Source: Gammaproteobacteria bacterium
GTDB lineage: Bacteria; Pseudomonadota; Gammaproteobacteria; Chromatiales; Chromatiaceae
Assembly: GCA_019136395.1 (NCBI GenBank)
Contig: JAGVUH010000647.1
Span: forward strand, 1-39,395
Direction of reading: 5' to 3'
Length of the DNA stretch: 39,395 nucleotides
The notes under the pieces were generated by a model, which saw only the letters and a list, made by a program, of their open reading frames with translations, was not told the DNA's origin and searched no databases. The position numbers were made by a program, and so were the translations under genes. Positions 7,986-15,947 of the stretch are shown here, piece by piece. Each line of letters opens with the position of its first letter. Position 1 is the first letter of the stretch.

Positions 7986-8321
7986 ATGAACCTCAAACAG
8001 CATACCCTGGAGGGCGTCGATATTGTCGCGCTGCCGGAACGTCTGATGATGGCCGACGCCGCCGGCGCCCGCGCCAGCCTCAAGGAGATCATCGATCATG
8101 GGAGTGGTAAGTTGATCCTCGACCTGAAAGCCACCAGCGTAATGGATTCGAGTGGTCTGGCGGTGCTAGTCAGCGCCCTGCAGGCGGCGCGCAAAAGACA
8201 AGGGGACGTTTACCTCTGCGGCATGAGCGACACGGTGCGCGCCCTCTTCGAGTTGACCCGCCTGCAGACCGTTTTTCAGATCTTCGACGACGAGACGGTT
8301 GCCCTGCGGGCATTTGGATAG
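7986..8321 (+). CDS. STAS-domain anti-sigma-factor antagonist (RsbV-like)
   Basis: The 111-residue single STAS domain has the signature VMDSSGLAVLVSAL, whose serine is the usual phosphorylation site, between LILDLKA and VYLCGMS. It should be phosphorylated by the HATPase protein encoded upstream and dephosphorylated by the PP2C protein, releasing or sequestering the kinase. ATG 7986 was chosen for the GGAGAA site 8-13 bases upstream; an earlier ATG at 7962 lacks one. The 120-bp gap after the kinase gene holds no obvious hairpin. Confidence 0.88.
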   Translation: MNLKQHTLEGVDIVALPERLMMADAAGARASLKEIIDHGSGKLILDLKATSVMDSSGLAVLVSALQAARKRQGDVYLCGMSDTVRALFELTRLQTVFQIFDDETVALRAFG

Positions 8322-8461
8322 GGGGCCTCACCGCCAAGGGGTCTGTCGTTGATATCCCCCCTGCCTGGCATTGCGACGTCACCCAGCGCCCCCCAGACAC
8401 GAACGGCGCCAACCCGACCCCAGGCTGTCAGGCATGACCAGAACCGTGAGGACGAGATGCG

Positions 8462-9673
8462 ATGAGTAACACGATGAGTTCCCCCGAGCCGAACCGGTCC
8501 GTACCCGGGCCTACCACGGCCACCGACCCGCGCTCACCTCGGGTATCCCTGGTCGTCTTTATCGATGCCTTGGGCTGGGAGGTGCTTAAGGGGCGGAAAT
8601 TCCTTGAGGAACGACTGCCGTTCCGGCGCAAGTTGCGCTCTGTGTTTGGTTTTTCATCAGCCTGCATCCCCTCCATCCTCACCGGCCTCATGCCCCGTGA
8701 CCACCGTCACTGGTCCTTTTTCTACTATTCGCCCCAGACCTCGCCCTTCCGCCCCCTCAAGCTCCTCGGACTGCTCCCGAAGGCCATCGTCGACCGGGGC
8801 CGGGTGCGCAACCTGATCAGCAAGCTGGTCAAGCGCTTCTACGGCTACACCGGCTACTTTCAGCTCTACAACATCCCCTTCGACCAGATCGACCAGTTCG
8901 ACTACTGTGAAAAGCGGGACCTCTTCGTCCCCGGCGGCATGAACCGCGGTCAAAACATCTTCGATCATCTGGAAGCGGCAGGGGTGCCCTACCATGTCTC
9001 CAACTGGCGGGAACCGGAAGAACAAAACCTCGAGGCCCTCAAGGCCGATCTGCGCCAAGGCCAGATCCGCTTCGCCCTGCTTTACATGGCCGCCATGGAC
9101 GCCCTGCTCCACGAGGCTGGGAAGGAGAGCCCCCTGGTGGACGACAAGCTGGCCTGGTACGAGCGGGAACTGGAGGCGGTGCTCAAGGTCGCCGGAGAGC
9201 ACTATGCGGAGGTGCGCCTCTTCATCTGCTCCGACCATGGCATGGCCACCATCCACACCCACCTGGATCTCATGACCCAGGTCGAGGGTCTGGGCCTCAC
9301 CTTTGGCCGGGACTATACCGCGACCTACGACTCGACCATGGGGCGCTTCTGGTTCCACCAGCCTGAGGCACGCAACCGCATCTTGGAGTTGCTGGAGGGG
9401 ATCAGCGAAGGCCGCATCCTGCCGCCGGAAGAATTGCAGTCCCTGGGCTGCGACTTTGAGGGCGACCAGTATGGCGAGCTTATCTTCCTCGCCAACCCCG
9501 GGGTCCTCGTCGTCCCCAGCCACATGGGGCTCAAGCCCATCACGGGCATGCACGGCTACCATCCGGACGACGCCGACTCGGATGCCTCCCTGCTCGCCAA
9601 TGTCGCGCCGCCGGTGGATGCCCAAGTGATCACCGACGTCTTCCACCTGATGCGCGCCGAGGCCGGGGTCTAA
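8462..9673 (+). CDS. Alkaline-phosphatase-superfamily phosphodiesterase/pyrophosphatase-like protein
   Basis: The 403-residue protein resembles type I phosphodiesterase/nucleotide pyrophosphatase members. Asp35 sits in VVFIDALGW, a Ser-rich nucleophile loop FSSACIPSILTG spans about residues 64-75, and metal-binding segments MAAMDALLHEAG, CSDHGMA and MHGYHPDD follow. There is no signal peptide: the first 27 residues are a polar low-complexity leader, so it probably acts in the cytoplasm. It opens the EPS gene run, 27 bp before the flippase gene. A role in cleaving a nucleotide-sugar, lipid-linked or phospho-sugar intermediate is inference from context; the substrate cannot be read from sequence. 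Met1 and Met5 are both possible starts. Confidence 0.72.
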   Translation: MSNTMSSPEPNRSVPGPTTATDPRSPRVSLVVFIDALGWEVLKGRKFLEERLPFRRKLRSVFGFSSACIPSILTGLMPRDHRHWSFFYYSPQTSPFRPLKLLGLLPKAIVDRGRVRNLISKLVKRFYGYTGYFQLYNIPFDQIDQFDYCEKRDLFVPGGMNRGQNIFDHLEAAGVPYHVSNWREPEEQNLEALKADLRQGQIRFALLYMAAMDALLHEAGKESPLVDDKLAWYERELEAVLKVAGEHYAEVRLFICSDHGMATIHTHLDLMTQVEGLGLTFGRDYTATYDSTMGRFWFHQPEARNRILELLEGISEGRILPPEELQSLGCDFEGDQYGELIFLANPGVLVVPSHMGLKPITGMHGYHPDDADSDASLLANVAPPVDAQVITDVFHLMRAEAGV

Positions 9674-9700
9674 AGAGCCCCCACGCCCAGGACTGCAACC

Positions 9701-11233
9701 ATGCGCTGGGTGCTCAACATCGCCAGCAACTACCTGCGCTTCCTCGTGGGCATGGTGGTGGTATTCTTCCTCACCCCCTACATCGTCGCGCGATTGGGAG
9801 TCGACCTCTTTGGCCTCTGGTCGCTGATCTTCGCCGTGGTGGGCATCTTCGGCCTGCTGGACCTCGGTTTCGCTACCGCCGCCGTCAAGTATGTGGCGGA
9901 ACTGACGGCCAGCCAGGACCACGCCGGACGTAACCAGGTGCTAGCCACCCTGCTGGGGGTCTACTCAGCCCTCGGGCTGCTCTGCCTCGCCTTAGTCGCC
10001 ACCCTGGCTGGCCCGGTCGCCCTGGGATTCGAGTTGAGCCCGGATCAGCGCCAGACCTTCACCTGGGTCCTTTGGCTGTTGGGCTCGGTGGTGGCCCTGA
10101 ATTTTCCCCTCAGCCTGTTCAAGGCCATCCTGGTGGGGACCGGGCGCATGTCCCTAGTCAATCTGGTGGAGTTGGGGACCACCCTGGCCAACGCGGCGCT
10201 CATCGTCCTCCTGCTGGAGGCGGGCCTGGGGCTACTGGGACTAGCCATCGCCACCGCCAGCACTCTGCTACTCGCAACGCTGCTCCTCATCCCCTTCGCT
10301 TACCACCTGACCCCCGAACTCTCCTTCTCGCCCCGACTCTTCAGCCTGAGGCGGGTGCGGGAGCTCACTCAAATCTCCGTCTATTTCTTCATCGCCAACG
10401 TTGCCGTGCTGATCATCCTGCGCATCGACCCGGTGGTGATCAAGGCCTTCCTGCCCCTCTCGGCGGTGGCGGTCTACGCGGTGGCCGCCAAGGTGAGCGA
10501 GTACACCTATCTGCTCAACAAGCAGTTTTCCAACGCCCTCATGCCCCTGGTCTCTCAGTCCCAGGGGGCGGGGGACGCGGCGACCATCCGTCGCATCCTC
10601 CTCGATGGCACCCGTTACCTCCTGGCCATCGCCGTGCCCTTCATCGCCCTACTTTTCTTTCATGCCGAGGCCTTCATCCTGGCCTGGATGGGGCCTGACT
10701 TCGCCGCCGCCGGCCCCTTGCTGCGCCTGTTGCTAATCGCTGTTTTCTTCACCAGCCTCCAGCTCAATGCCGCCAACGTCCTGGGCATGACCGGCCACCA
10801 CCGCCTGGTCGCCTTCGCCATGGGCGGTTCGGCCCTGGTCAATCTGGCACTCTCCATCCTGCTGATCCAGTTCCTGGGGCTCACCGGCGTGGCCCTGGCC
10901 ACGGTGGCCGCAGCCCTGCTGGTGGAGACCCTAGTCATCGTTCCCCTGGCCTGCGTAAGGCTCGGGCTGAAGTCCTGGACCTTCCTCAAGGACGCCATTC
11001 TGCCCGCCGTGCCCGCCCTTATTCCTGCCTTGGGGGTCGCCTGGCTGTTCGACCGGCAATGGCCGGCTGATCACTTCAGCGCGATCCTGCCCCAAGGCGC
11101 GGCCGCGGCCCTGATCTATTTCAACGTCTTCGTCTGGACCGGCGTACGGGCGGAGGAACGCCGCCAATTGATGGCCAGGCTGCGCAATCGGCGCCACCCC
11201 AGGCCGACCACCTCCAGCCGCAAGCCGGTTTGA
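9701..11233 (+). CDS. Wzx-type polysaccharide flippase (MOP superfamily)
   Basis: The 510-residue inner-membrane protein has 12-14 hydrophobic helices. It begins with a helix containing FLTPYIVARLGVDLFGLWSL, characteristic of oligosaccharide flippases of the polysaccharide-transporter group. Such proteins move undecaprenyl-diphosphate-linked repeat units from cytoplasmic to periplasmic leaflet for polymerisation. An AGGA site lies 9 bases before the ATG. The C-terminal 25 residues are basic and likely cytoplasmic. It is followed after 24 bp by an acyltransferase gene and belongs to the same transcription unit. Confidence 0.88.
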   Translation: MRWVLNIASNYLRFLVGMVVVFFLTPYIVARLGVDLFGLWSLIFAVVGIFGLLDLGFATAAVKYVAELTASQDHAGRNQVLATLLGVYSALGLLCLALVATLAGPVALGFELSPDQRQTFTWVLWLLGSVVALNFPLSLFKAILVGTGRMSLVNLVELGTTLANAALIVLLLEAGLGLLGLAIATASTLLLATLLLIPFAYHLTPELSFSPRLFSLRRVRELTQISVYFFIANVAVLIILRIDPVVIKAFLPLSAVAVYAVAAKVSEYTYLLNKQFSNALMPLVSQSQGAGDAATIRRILLDGTRYLLAIAVPFIALLFFHAEAFILAWMGPDFAAAGPLLRLLLIAVFFTSLQLNAANVLGMTGHHRLVAFAMGGSALVNLALSILLIQFLGLTGVALATVAAALLVETLVIVPLACVRLGLKSWTFLKDAILPAVPALIPALGVAWLFDRQWPADHFSAILPQGAAAALIYFNVFVWTGVRAEERRQLMARLRNRRHPRPTTSSRKPV

Positions 11234-11257
11234 CGGGCTGAAACCGGGGATCCCAAC

Positions 11258-11887
11258 ATGCGTGCCCTGATCCACCTGATCAAAGACCGCCTGAACCAGG
11301 CCCGGCTTCTGCTCTATCGTCTGCGCCTCGGCTCCCTGGGCCCCGGTTGCGAGATCGACCAGGGCGTCAGCCTCCAGTTTCCCGATCGAATCCACATCAG
11401 CGCCGGTTGTCGCATCGGCCGCCACGCCACCCTGAGGGCCAATACGGAAGAGCGCCCCGGCATCCGCCTGGGTGAACGGGTATTGATTCAGGACGCGGTC
11501 ATCATCAACGCCAATCGTGGCCAGGTCTCCCTGGGTGACCGCTCCTGGCTGGGACCCTTCTGCCTGGTCTACGGCAACGGCGGGGTGCGTATCGGCGCCA
11601 ACGTTCTGGTGGCCGCCCATACCACCATCAATACCGTCTCCCACGCGAGCGAGCGCTGCGATATCCCCATCAACGACCAACCCGTCCTCACCGGGCCGGT
11701 GGTCATCGAGGATGACGTCTGGATTGGCCTCAACGCCGTCATCCTCCAGGGCGTCACCCTCGGCCGGGGCTGCATCGTCGGCGCTGGGGCCGTGGTCACC
11801 CGTTCAGTGCCGCCCTGGTCCATCGCCGTCGGCGTCCCAGCACGGGTCGTCGGGCGGCGGCCAGGTGCGCCAGAGGCGAACCCATGA
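11258..11887 (+). CDS. Hexapeptide-repeat (left-handed beta-helix) acyltransferase
   Basis: The 209-residue protein has the imperfect hexapeptide periodicity of left-handed beta-helix acyltransferases (GCRIGRHATLRAN, GVRIGANVLVAAHTTI, VWIGLNAVILQGVTLGRG, IVGAGAVVTRSV), ending with VPARVVG. His in VAAHTTINTVSH is the candidate catalytic base. Members O-acetylate sugars using acetyl-CoA in the cytoplasm; here the likely acceptor is an EPS sugar. The first ~30 residues form a basic helix, possibly membrane-associated. Its stop overlaps the next start (ATGA). Confidence 0.85.
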   Translation: MRALIHLIKDRLNQARLLLYRLRLGSLGPGCEIDQGVSLQFPDRIHISAGCRIGRHATLRANTEERPGIRLGERVLIQDAVIINANRGQVSLGDRSWLGPFCLVYGNGGVRIGANVLVAAHTTINTVSHASERCDIPINDQPVLTGPVVIEDDVWIGLNAVILQGVTLGRGCIVGAGAVVTRSVPPWSIAVGVPARVVGRRPGAPEANP

Positions 11888-13131
11888 AGATCATTCAAGT
11901 CCCCCGGCGCTTCGTCGCCAGCGAATGGGGCGGCACCGAGACCACCATCCTCCAGACCAGCCGTGCCCTCATCACCGCGGGCAACCAGGTCGAGATCTTC
12001 ACCTCCCTCGCCCTCGCCAACCAACCGCGCGAGACCCTCCAGGGGGTCCCCGTCCGCCGTTTTTCCTACACCTATCCCTTCCTGGGCCTGACCGAACAAG
12101 ACCGGCGGGACATGGACCGGAAGGGCGGCAACCTCCTCTCCCTCTCCCTGCTCTGGGCCCTGCTCCGGGAGCCGGGGGTGGACCTTCTCCATGCCCACAC
12201 TGGCAAGCGGGTTGGCGGCACGGTCCGCACCGCCGCCCGGATCAGGGGCCTCCCCTATGTCGTCAGCCTCCACGGCGGCTTCTTCGCCGTCCCCCAGGGC
12301 GAGATGGACCAGATGCTGGCCCCCATCCGCCAGCGCTTCGAGTGGGGCAGGGCCTTCGGCGCCCTGCTGGGGGCGCGGCGGGTGCTGGAGGACGCCGCCG
12401 CCGTGATCTGCGTCGGCGGGGACGAGTACCAGGCGGCCCGCCAGGCCCTGCCCAACCAGCGGGTGGAACTCCTGCCAAACGGGGTGGACGCGCCCTTCTT
12501 CGCCCATGGCGACGCAGCCGCCTTCCGCGCCAGATACCAGATCCCGACCGAGCGGCGAATCATCCTCTGCATCAGCCGCATCGACTACCAGAAGAACCAG
12601 ATCGGCCTGGCGGAGGCCTTCGCCCAGGTCGCCGCCGCCCGCTCCGACACCCACCTGATCCTCATCGGCCCGGTAACGGTGGAAAGTTACCGGGAGCGCC
12701 TGCTGGCCCGGGTCCATGACCTGGGTCTGGCACAGCGCCTGACCTTGATCCCGGGGCTAGGACCCGAAGACCCCCTGCTGCGGGGGGCCTTCCACGCCGC
12801 CCAAATCTTCTGCCTGCCCTCCCTGCACGAGCCCTTTGGCATCGTCATCCTCGAGGCCTGGGCCGCGGGCCTGCCGGTGGTGGCGTCCCGGGTCGGTGGC
12901 ATCCCCTCCTTCACCCGAGAGGGCGAGGACATCCTCCTCACCACCCCTGGCGACACCGAGGATCTGGCTCGTCAACTGATCGAGGCCCTCGACCAGCCAG
13001 AACTGACGGGACGACTGGCCGCTTCCGGTCAGGCCAGGGCCCGCCAGGAATTCGACTGGTCCCGCATCAGTCAGCGCCTGATGGCCCTCTATGAGGACCT
13101 CCAGGATCAGCGCCGGCCTGGGCCGAGGTGA
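11884..13131 (+). CDS. Glycosyltransferase family 4
   Basis: The 415-residue GT-B enzyme has an N-terminal acceptor domain (EWGGTETTILQTSRAL, HAHTGKR, SLHGGFFAVP) and a C-terminal nucleotide-sugar domain with SRIDYQKNQ and the EX7E motif HEPFGIVILEAWAAG. It retains the stereochemistry of a nucleotide sugar and adds it to the growing lipid-linked repeat unit at the cytoplasmic face. The exact donor cannot be told. It overlaps the acyltransferase stop at its start and the next glycosyltransferase at its end, so translation is coupled. Confidence 0.88.
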   Translation: MKIIQVPRRFVASEWGGTETTILQTSRALITAGNQVEIFTSLALANQPRETLQGVPVRRFSYTYPFLGLTEQDRRDMDRKGGNLLSLSLLWALLREPGVDLLHAHTGKRVGGTVRTAARIRGLPYVVSLHGGFFAVPQGEMDQMLAPIRQRFEWGRAFGALLGARRVLEDAAAVICVGGDEYQAARQALPNQRVELLPNGVDAPFFAHGDAAAFRARYQIPTERRIILCISRIDYQKNQIGLAEAFAQVAAARSDTHLILIGPVTVESYRERLLARVHDLGLAQRLTLIPGLGPEDPLLRGAFHAAQIFCLPSLHEPFGIVILEAWAAGLPVVASRVGGIPSFTREGEDILLTTPGDTEDLARQLIEALDQPELTGRLAASGQARARQEFDWSRISQRLMALYEDLQDQRRPGPR

Positions 13132-14300
13132 AGATGCGCCTGCTCCACGTCCACGAGCGCGCGGGGTTCCATGGCGGGGTCGAGCAGATCCTCCATGACA
13201 CCGCCCTAGGCCTGGCCGCCCGCGGCTGGCCTCAGGCCCTGCTTCATCGGGACCCATCACCCCAGGCGGGATTTGTCGCCGCCTTCGCCCAGACCTCCTC
13301 CCAGGAAGAGGCCCTCCTGGCGGACTTCGCCCCGGAAATCCTGCTGCTGCATAAGGTCGAAGCGCCGGAGCTGGTGCGCCGACTGGCCGAGCGCTGGCCG
13401 ACCGCCCGGATGATCCACGACCACGACCTGGTCTGCCTGCGCCGACACAAATACTTCCCCCTCAGCACCCGGATCTGCGACCGACCGGCGGGGCTGGCCT
13501 GCTACCTCCACCTCTGCTTTATCCAAAAGGGCCCGCCGGGCTCCCGGCTACCGATCACCCTGAAAGTGGTGAGCGAGCGGCGCCAGGCTATCGCCGCCCA
13601 TGCCGCCGTCCGCCGCTTCCTGGTCGGCAGCCGCTGGATGCGCCAGGAACTGGCGATGAACGGCATCGCCGCGGAGCGCATCGAGATCCTGCCACCCATC
13701 CCGGCGGCCTTGGCGGAGACCATGGCCGAGTCCGGGGGGCTTGGGACCAAGGTCGCGACCGAGCAACCGCCGGAGATCCTCTACGTTGGCCAGGTGATCC
13801 GCGGCAAGGGGGTCGATCTGCTCCTCCGCGCTCTGGCCCTGGTGCCGCCCCCCTGGCGAGCGACCATTGCCGGCACCGGCAACCATCTTGAGGAATGCCG
13901 CGCCCTGGCCGAGCGCCTGGGCATCGCCGCGCGGGTCCAGTTCACCGGCTGGATTCGTCACGGGGATCTGGCCCCTCTGTACGCCCGCGCTGCCCTCACG
14001 GCGGTGCCCTCGCGCTGGCCCGAGCCCTTTGGCATGGTCGGGATCGAGGCCATGGCCCGGGGGCGGCCAGTGGTGGGCTTCGCCGTGGGCGGCATCCCCG
14101 ACTGGCTGGAGGACGGCGTCACCGGCCTCCTGGCCCCCGAGGCCGACACCCGGGCGCTGGCTGCCGTCATCCACCGGCTGCTGACTGAGCCAGGGCTGCA
14201 AGCCCAGCTAGGGTCCGCGGGGGCCCAACGGGTGCGGGAACGCTACCAACCCGGGGCCTACCTCGACCGCCTGATGGCGATTCTGGAGGGAATGCGATGA
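13128..14300 (+). CDS. Glycosyltransferase family 4
   Basis: The 390-residue GT-B enzyme has HERAGFHGGVEQIL near the N-terminus and a Cys-rich stretch (CLRRHKYFPLSTRICDR, CYLHLC) that is seen in some EPS GT4 enzymes. The C-terminal half has YVGQVIRGKGVDLLL and the EX7E segment EPFGMVGIEAMARG. The overlap with the previous gene is GTGA, so GTG 13128 is a likely start; ATG 13134 is the alternative, two codons later. Donor and linkage are unknown. Its last codons overlap the following gene. Confidence 0.86.
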   Translation: MKMRLLHVHERAGFHGGVEQILHDTALGLAARGWPQALLHRDPSPQAGFVAAFAQTSSQEEALLADFAPEILLLHKVEAPELVRRLAERWPTARMIHDHDLVCLRRHKYFPLSTRICDRPAGLACYLHLCFIQKGPPGSRLPITLKVVSERRQAIAAHAAVRRFLVGSRWMRQELAMNGIAAERIEILPPIPAALAETMAESGGLGTKVATEQPPEILYVGQVIRGKGVDLLLRALALVPPPWRATIAGTGNHLEECRALAERLGIAARVQFTGWIRHGDLAPLYARAALTAVPSRWPEPFGMVGIEAMARGRPVVGFAVGGIPDWLEDGVTGLLAPEADTRALAAVIHRLLTEPGLQAQLGSAGAQRVRERYQPGAYLDRLMAILEGMR

Positions 14301-15439
14301 AGATCGGCATCTCGGCCTTCGCCGCCGACCGCGGCAAGTCCGGCATCAGCCAGTACATGGCCAACATCATCGGCCGCCTGCCCGAACTGGCGCCCGAGGA
14401 CGAGTTCCTGGTCTTCATCGACCGGCCCGACGCCGACCTTGCCCGCTCCTGGCACCCGTGCCTGCGGGTCATCGCCTGCCCCGCCTGGACCGGCCACCCG
14501 ATCATCAGCATTTTCTGGCACCTCATCGCCTGGCCCCTGGCCCTGCGCCGCCACCACTGCGACGCAGCCTTCATGCCCGCCGGCAATCGCCGCCTGGCCT
14601 GGTGGTACGGGGTGCCGAGCCTGGGCACGGTCCACGACCTGTCCCAACTGCACATACCCCAAAAATACGATGCCCTGCGCACCTTCTACGTCATGCGCGT
14701 CCTGCCACGAATGATGCGTCGCCTGACGCGGGTGATCGCCGTTAGCCAGTCCACTCGCCGCGACCTGGAGGGCTACGCCGGGGTCGATCCGGCGCGCATC
14801 CGCGTCATCCCCAACGGCGCCGACCTAACACGGTTCCGCCCCCTGGACCGCGCCATGGCCAAAGCCCAGGTCGGGCGTGAGCTGGGCCTGCCACCCGACT
14901 TCGTCCTCTACCTGGCCCGGCTGGAACACCCGGGCAAAAACCATGTGCGTCTGCTGGAGGCCTTCGCCCAACTCAAGGCGGAGACCGATCTGCCCCACAA
15001 GCTGGTCCTGGTGGGCAGCCGCTGGAGCGGGGCCGAGATCATCGAGGCCCGGATTCGCGAACTGGGGCTCACCGAAGCGGTGATCCTACCCGGCTTCGTC
15101 GCCAACGAGACCCTGCCGGTCCTTTACGCCGCGGCGGACGCCCTGGTCTTCCCCTCCCTCTTCGAGGGCTTCGGCATCCCCCTGCTGGAGGCCATGGCCG
15201 CCGGGACCCCGGTCTGCGCCTCGGACATCTCCAGTATCCCGGAGGTGGTGGACGAGGCCGGGCTGCTTTTCGACCCCCTGGACCCGGCCGCCATCGCCTC
15301 CGCCCTGGAGCGCCTGCTGCAAGAGCCGGAGCTGCGCGCGACCCTGGCCGCCCGTGGGCTGGCCCGGGCACCGCTCTTCACTTGGGACCAGGCGGCTAGC
15401 GCCGTCCTGGAAGAACTCCTTGGGGTCACCAGGGGATGA
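14297..15439 (+). CDS. Glycosyltransferase family 4 (mannosyltransferase-like)
   Basis: The 380-residue GT-B protein has SGISQYMANII at the N-terminus, a central VHDLSQLHIP, VIAVSQSTRRDLE and VIPNGADLTRF, the donor-site LARLEHPGKNH and the EX7E motif EGFGIPLLEAMAAG. This arrangement is common in GT4 enzymes that add mannose or glucose during EPS repeat-unit assembly; the sugar is a guess. A strong GGAGGG site lies inside the end of the preceding gene, and the start overlaps its stop (ATGA). Confidence 0.87.
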   Translation: MKIGISAFAADRGKSGISQYMANIIGRLPELAPEDEFLVFIDRPDADLARSWHPCLRVIACPAWTGHPIISIFWHLIAWPLALRRHHCDAAFMPAGNRRLAWWYGVPSLGTVHDLSQLHIPQKYDALRTFYVMRVLPRMMRRLTRVIAVSQSTRRDLEGYAGVDPARIRVIPNGADLTRFRPLDRAMAKAQVGRELGLPPDFVLYLARLEHPGKNHVRLLEAFAQLKAETDLPHKLVLVGSRWSGAEIIEARIRELGLTEAVILPGFVANETLPVLYAAADALVFPSLFEGFGIPLLEAMAAGTPVCASDISSIPEVVDEAGLLFDPLDPAAIASALERLLQEPELRATLAARGLARAPLFTWDQAASAVLEELLGVTRG

Positions 15440-15846
15440 AGCGCTGCTGGATCTTAGTCGCCCTCCTGGCCACCAGTTGTACCCAGCCCTGGCGGAGCAG
15501 CTGCGGCCCGGAGTTCGGCGAGGACCTGGTCGTCGGAGGGACATGTACGCCCCTATCGGGGACCTTAGCCCCCATTCCCCCCGGTGCCAGCCAGGCCGAG
15601 GTGGAAATCCTCTCCTCTCCCACCAGCGCCGAGATCTACCTGGACGGCCAACCCATCGGCCGCACCCCGCTCACCTGGCGCCTCGCCTATTCGAGCCAAA
15701 CCCGCTTCCTCACACTCACCGCAATGCCACTCTATCCCGGCCAGGCCCCACAGGAACAGCGATTGCGGGTACCCCCCTTGCCGCGGCGTGTCCAGTTTTT
15801 CATGAACAATCCGCCCAAGGGTGAAGCGGAAACCACCGGGCAATGA
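15436..15846 (+). CDS. PEGA-domain lipoprotein
   Basis: The 136-residue protein has a short signal peptide (MKRCWILVALLATSC) with a lipobox ending at Cys15, so it should be lipid-anchored in the periplasm. Residues ~54-85 form a PEGA domain (VEILSSPTSAEIYLDGQPIG, then TPL). PEGA domains are small beta-folds often found on surface or envelope proteins. The start overlaps the stop of the third GT4 gene (ATGA) with AGGGG just before it. A structural role near the export machinery is inferred; no enzymatic residues are visible. Confidence 0.75.
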   Translation: MKRCWILVALLATSCTQPWRSSCGPEFGEDLVVGGTCTPLSGTLAPIPPGASQAEVEILSSPTSAEIYLDGQPIGRTPLTWRLAYSSQTRFLTLTAMPLYPGQAPQEQRLRVPPLPRRVQFFMNNPPKGEAETTGQ

Positions 15847-15947
15847 ACCGCCGAGCTATCAGGTGATGTCCGCTGTCCTGCCGGTCACCAGCCGCCGCCA
15901 GCCCATCTCTTCCTCTCCCTGACCAAGTTCTTGCGCAGGCGCCGCGT

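Noticed and set aside
8657..9922. 421-codon minus-strand open frame opposite the phosphatase-superfamily gene
   Set aside because: Its composition (many His, Gly, Asp, Val) is typical of antisense frames, and it has no ribosome site or motif.
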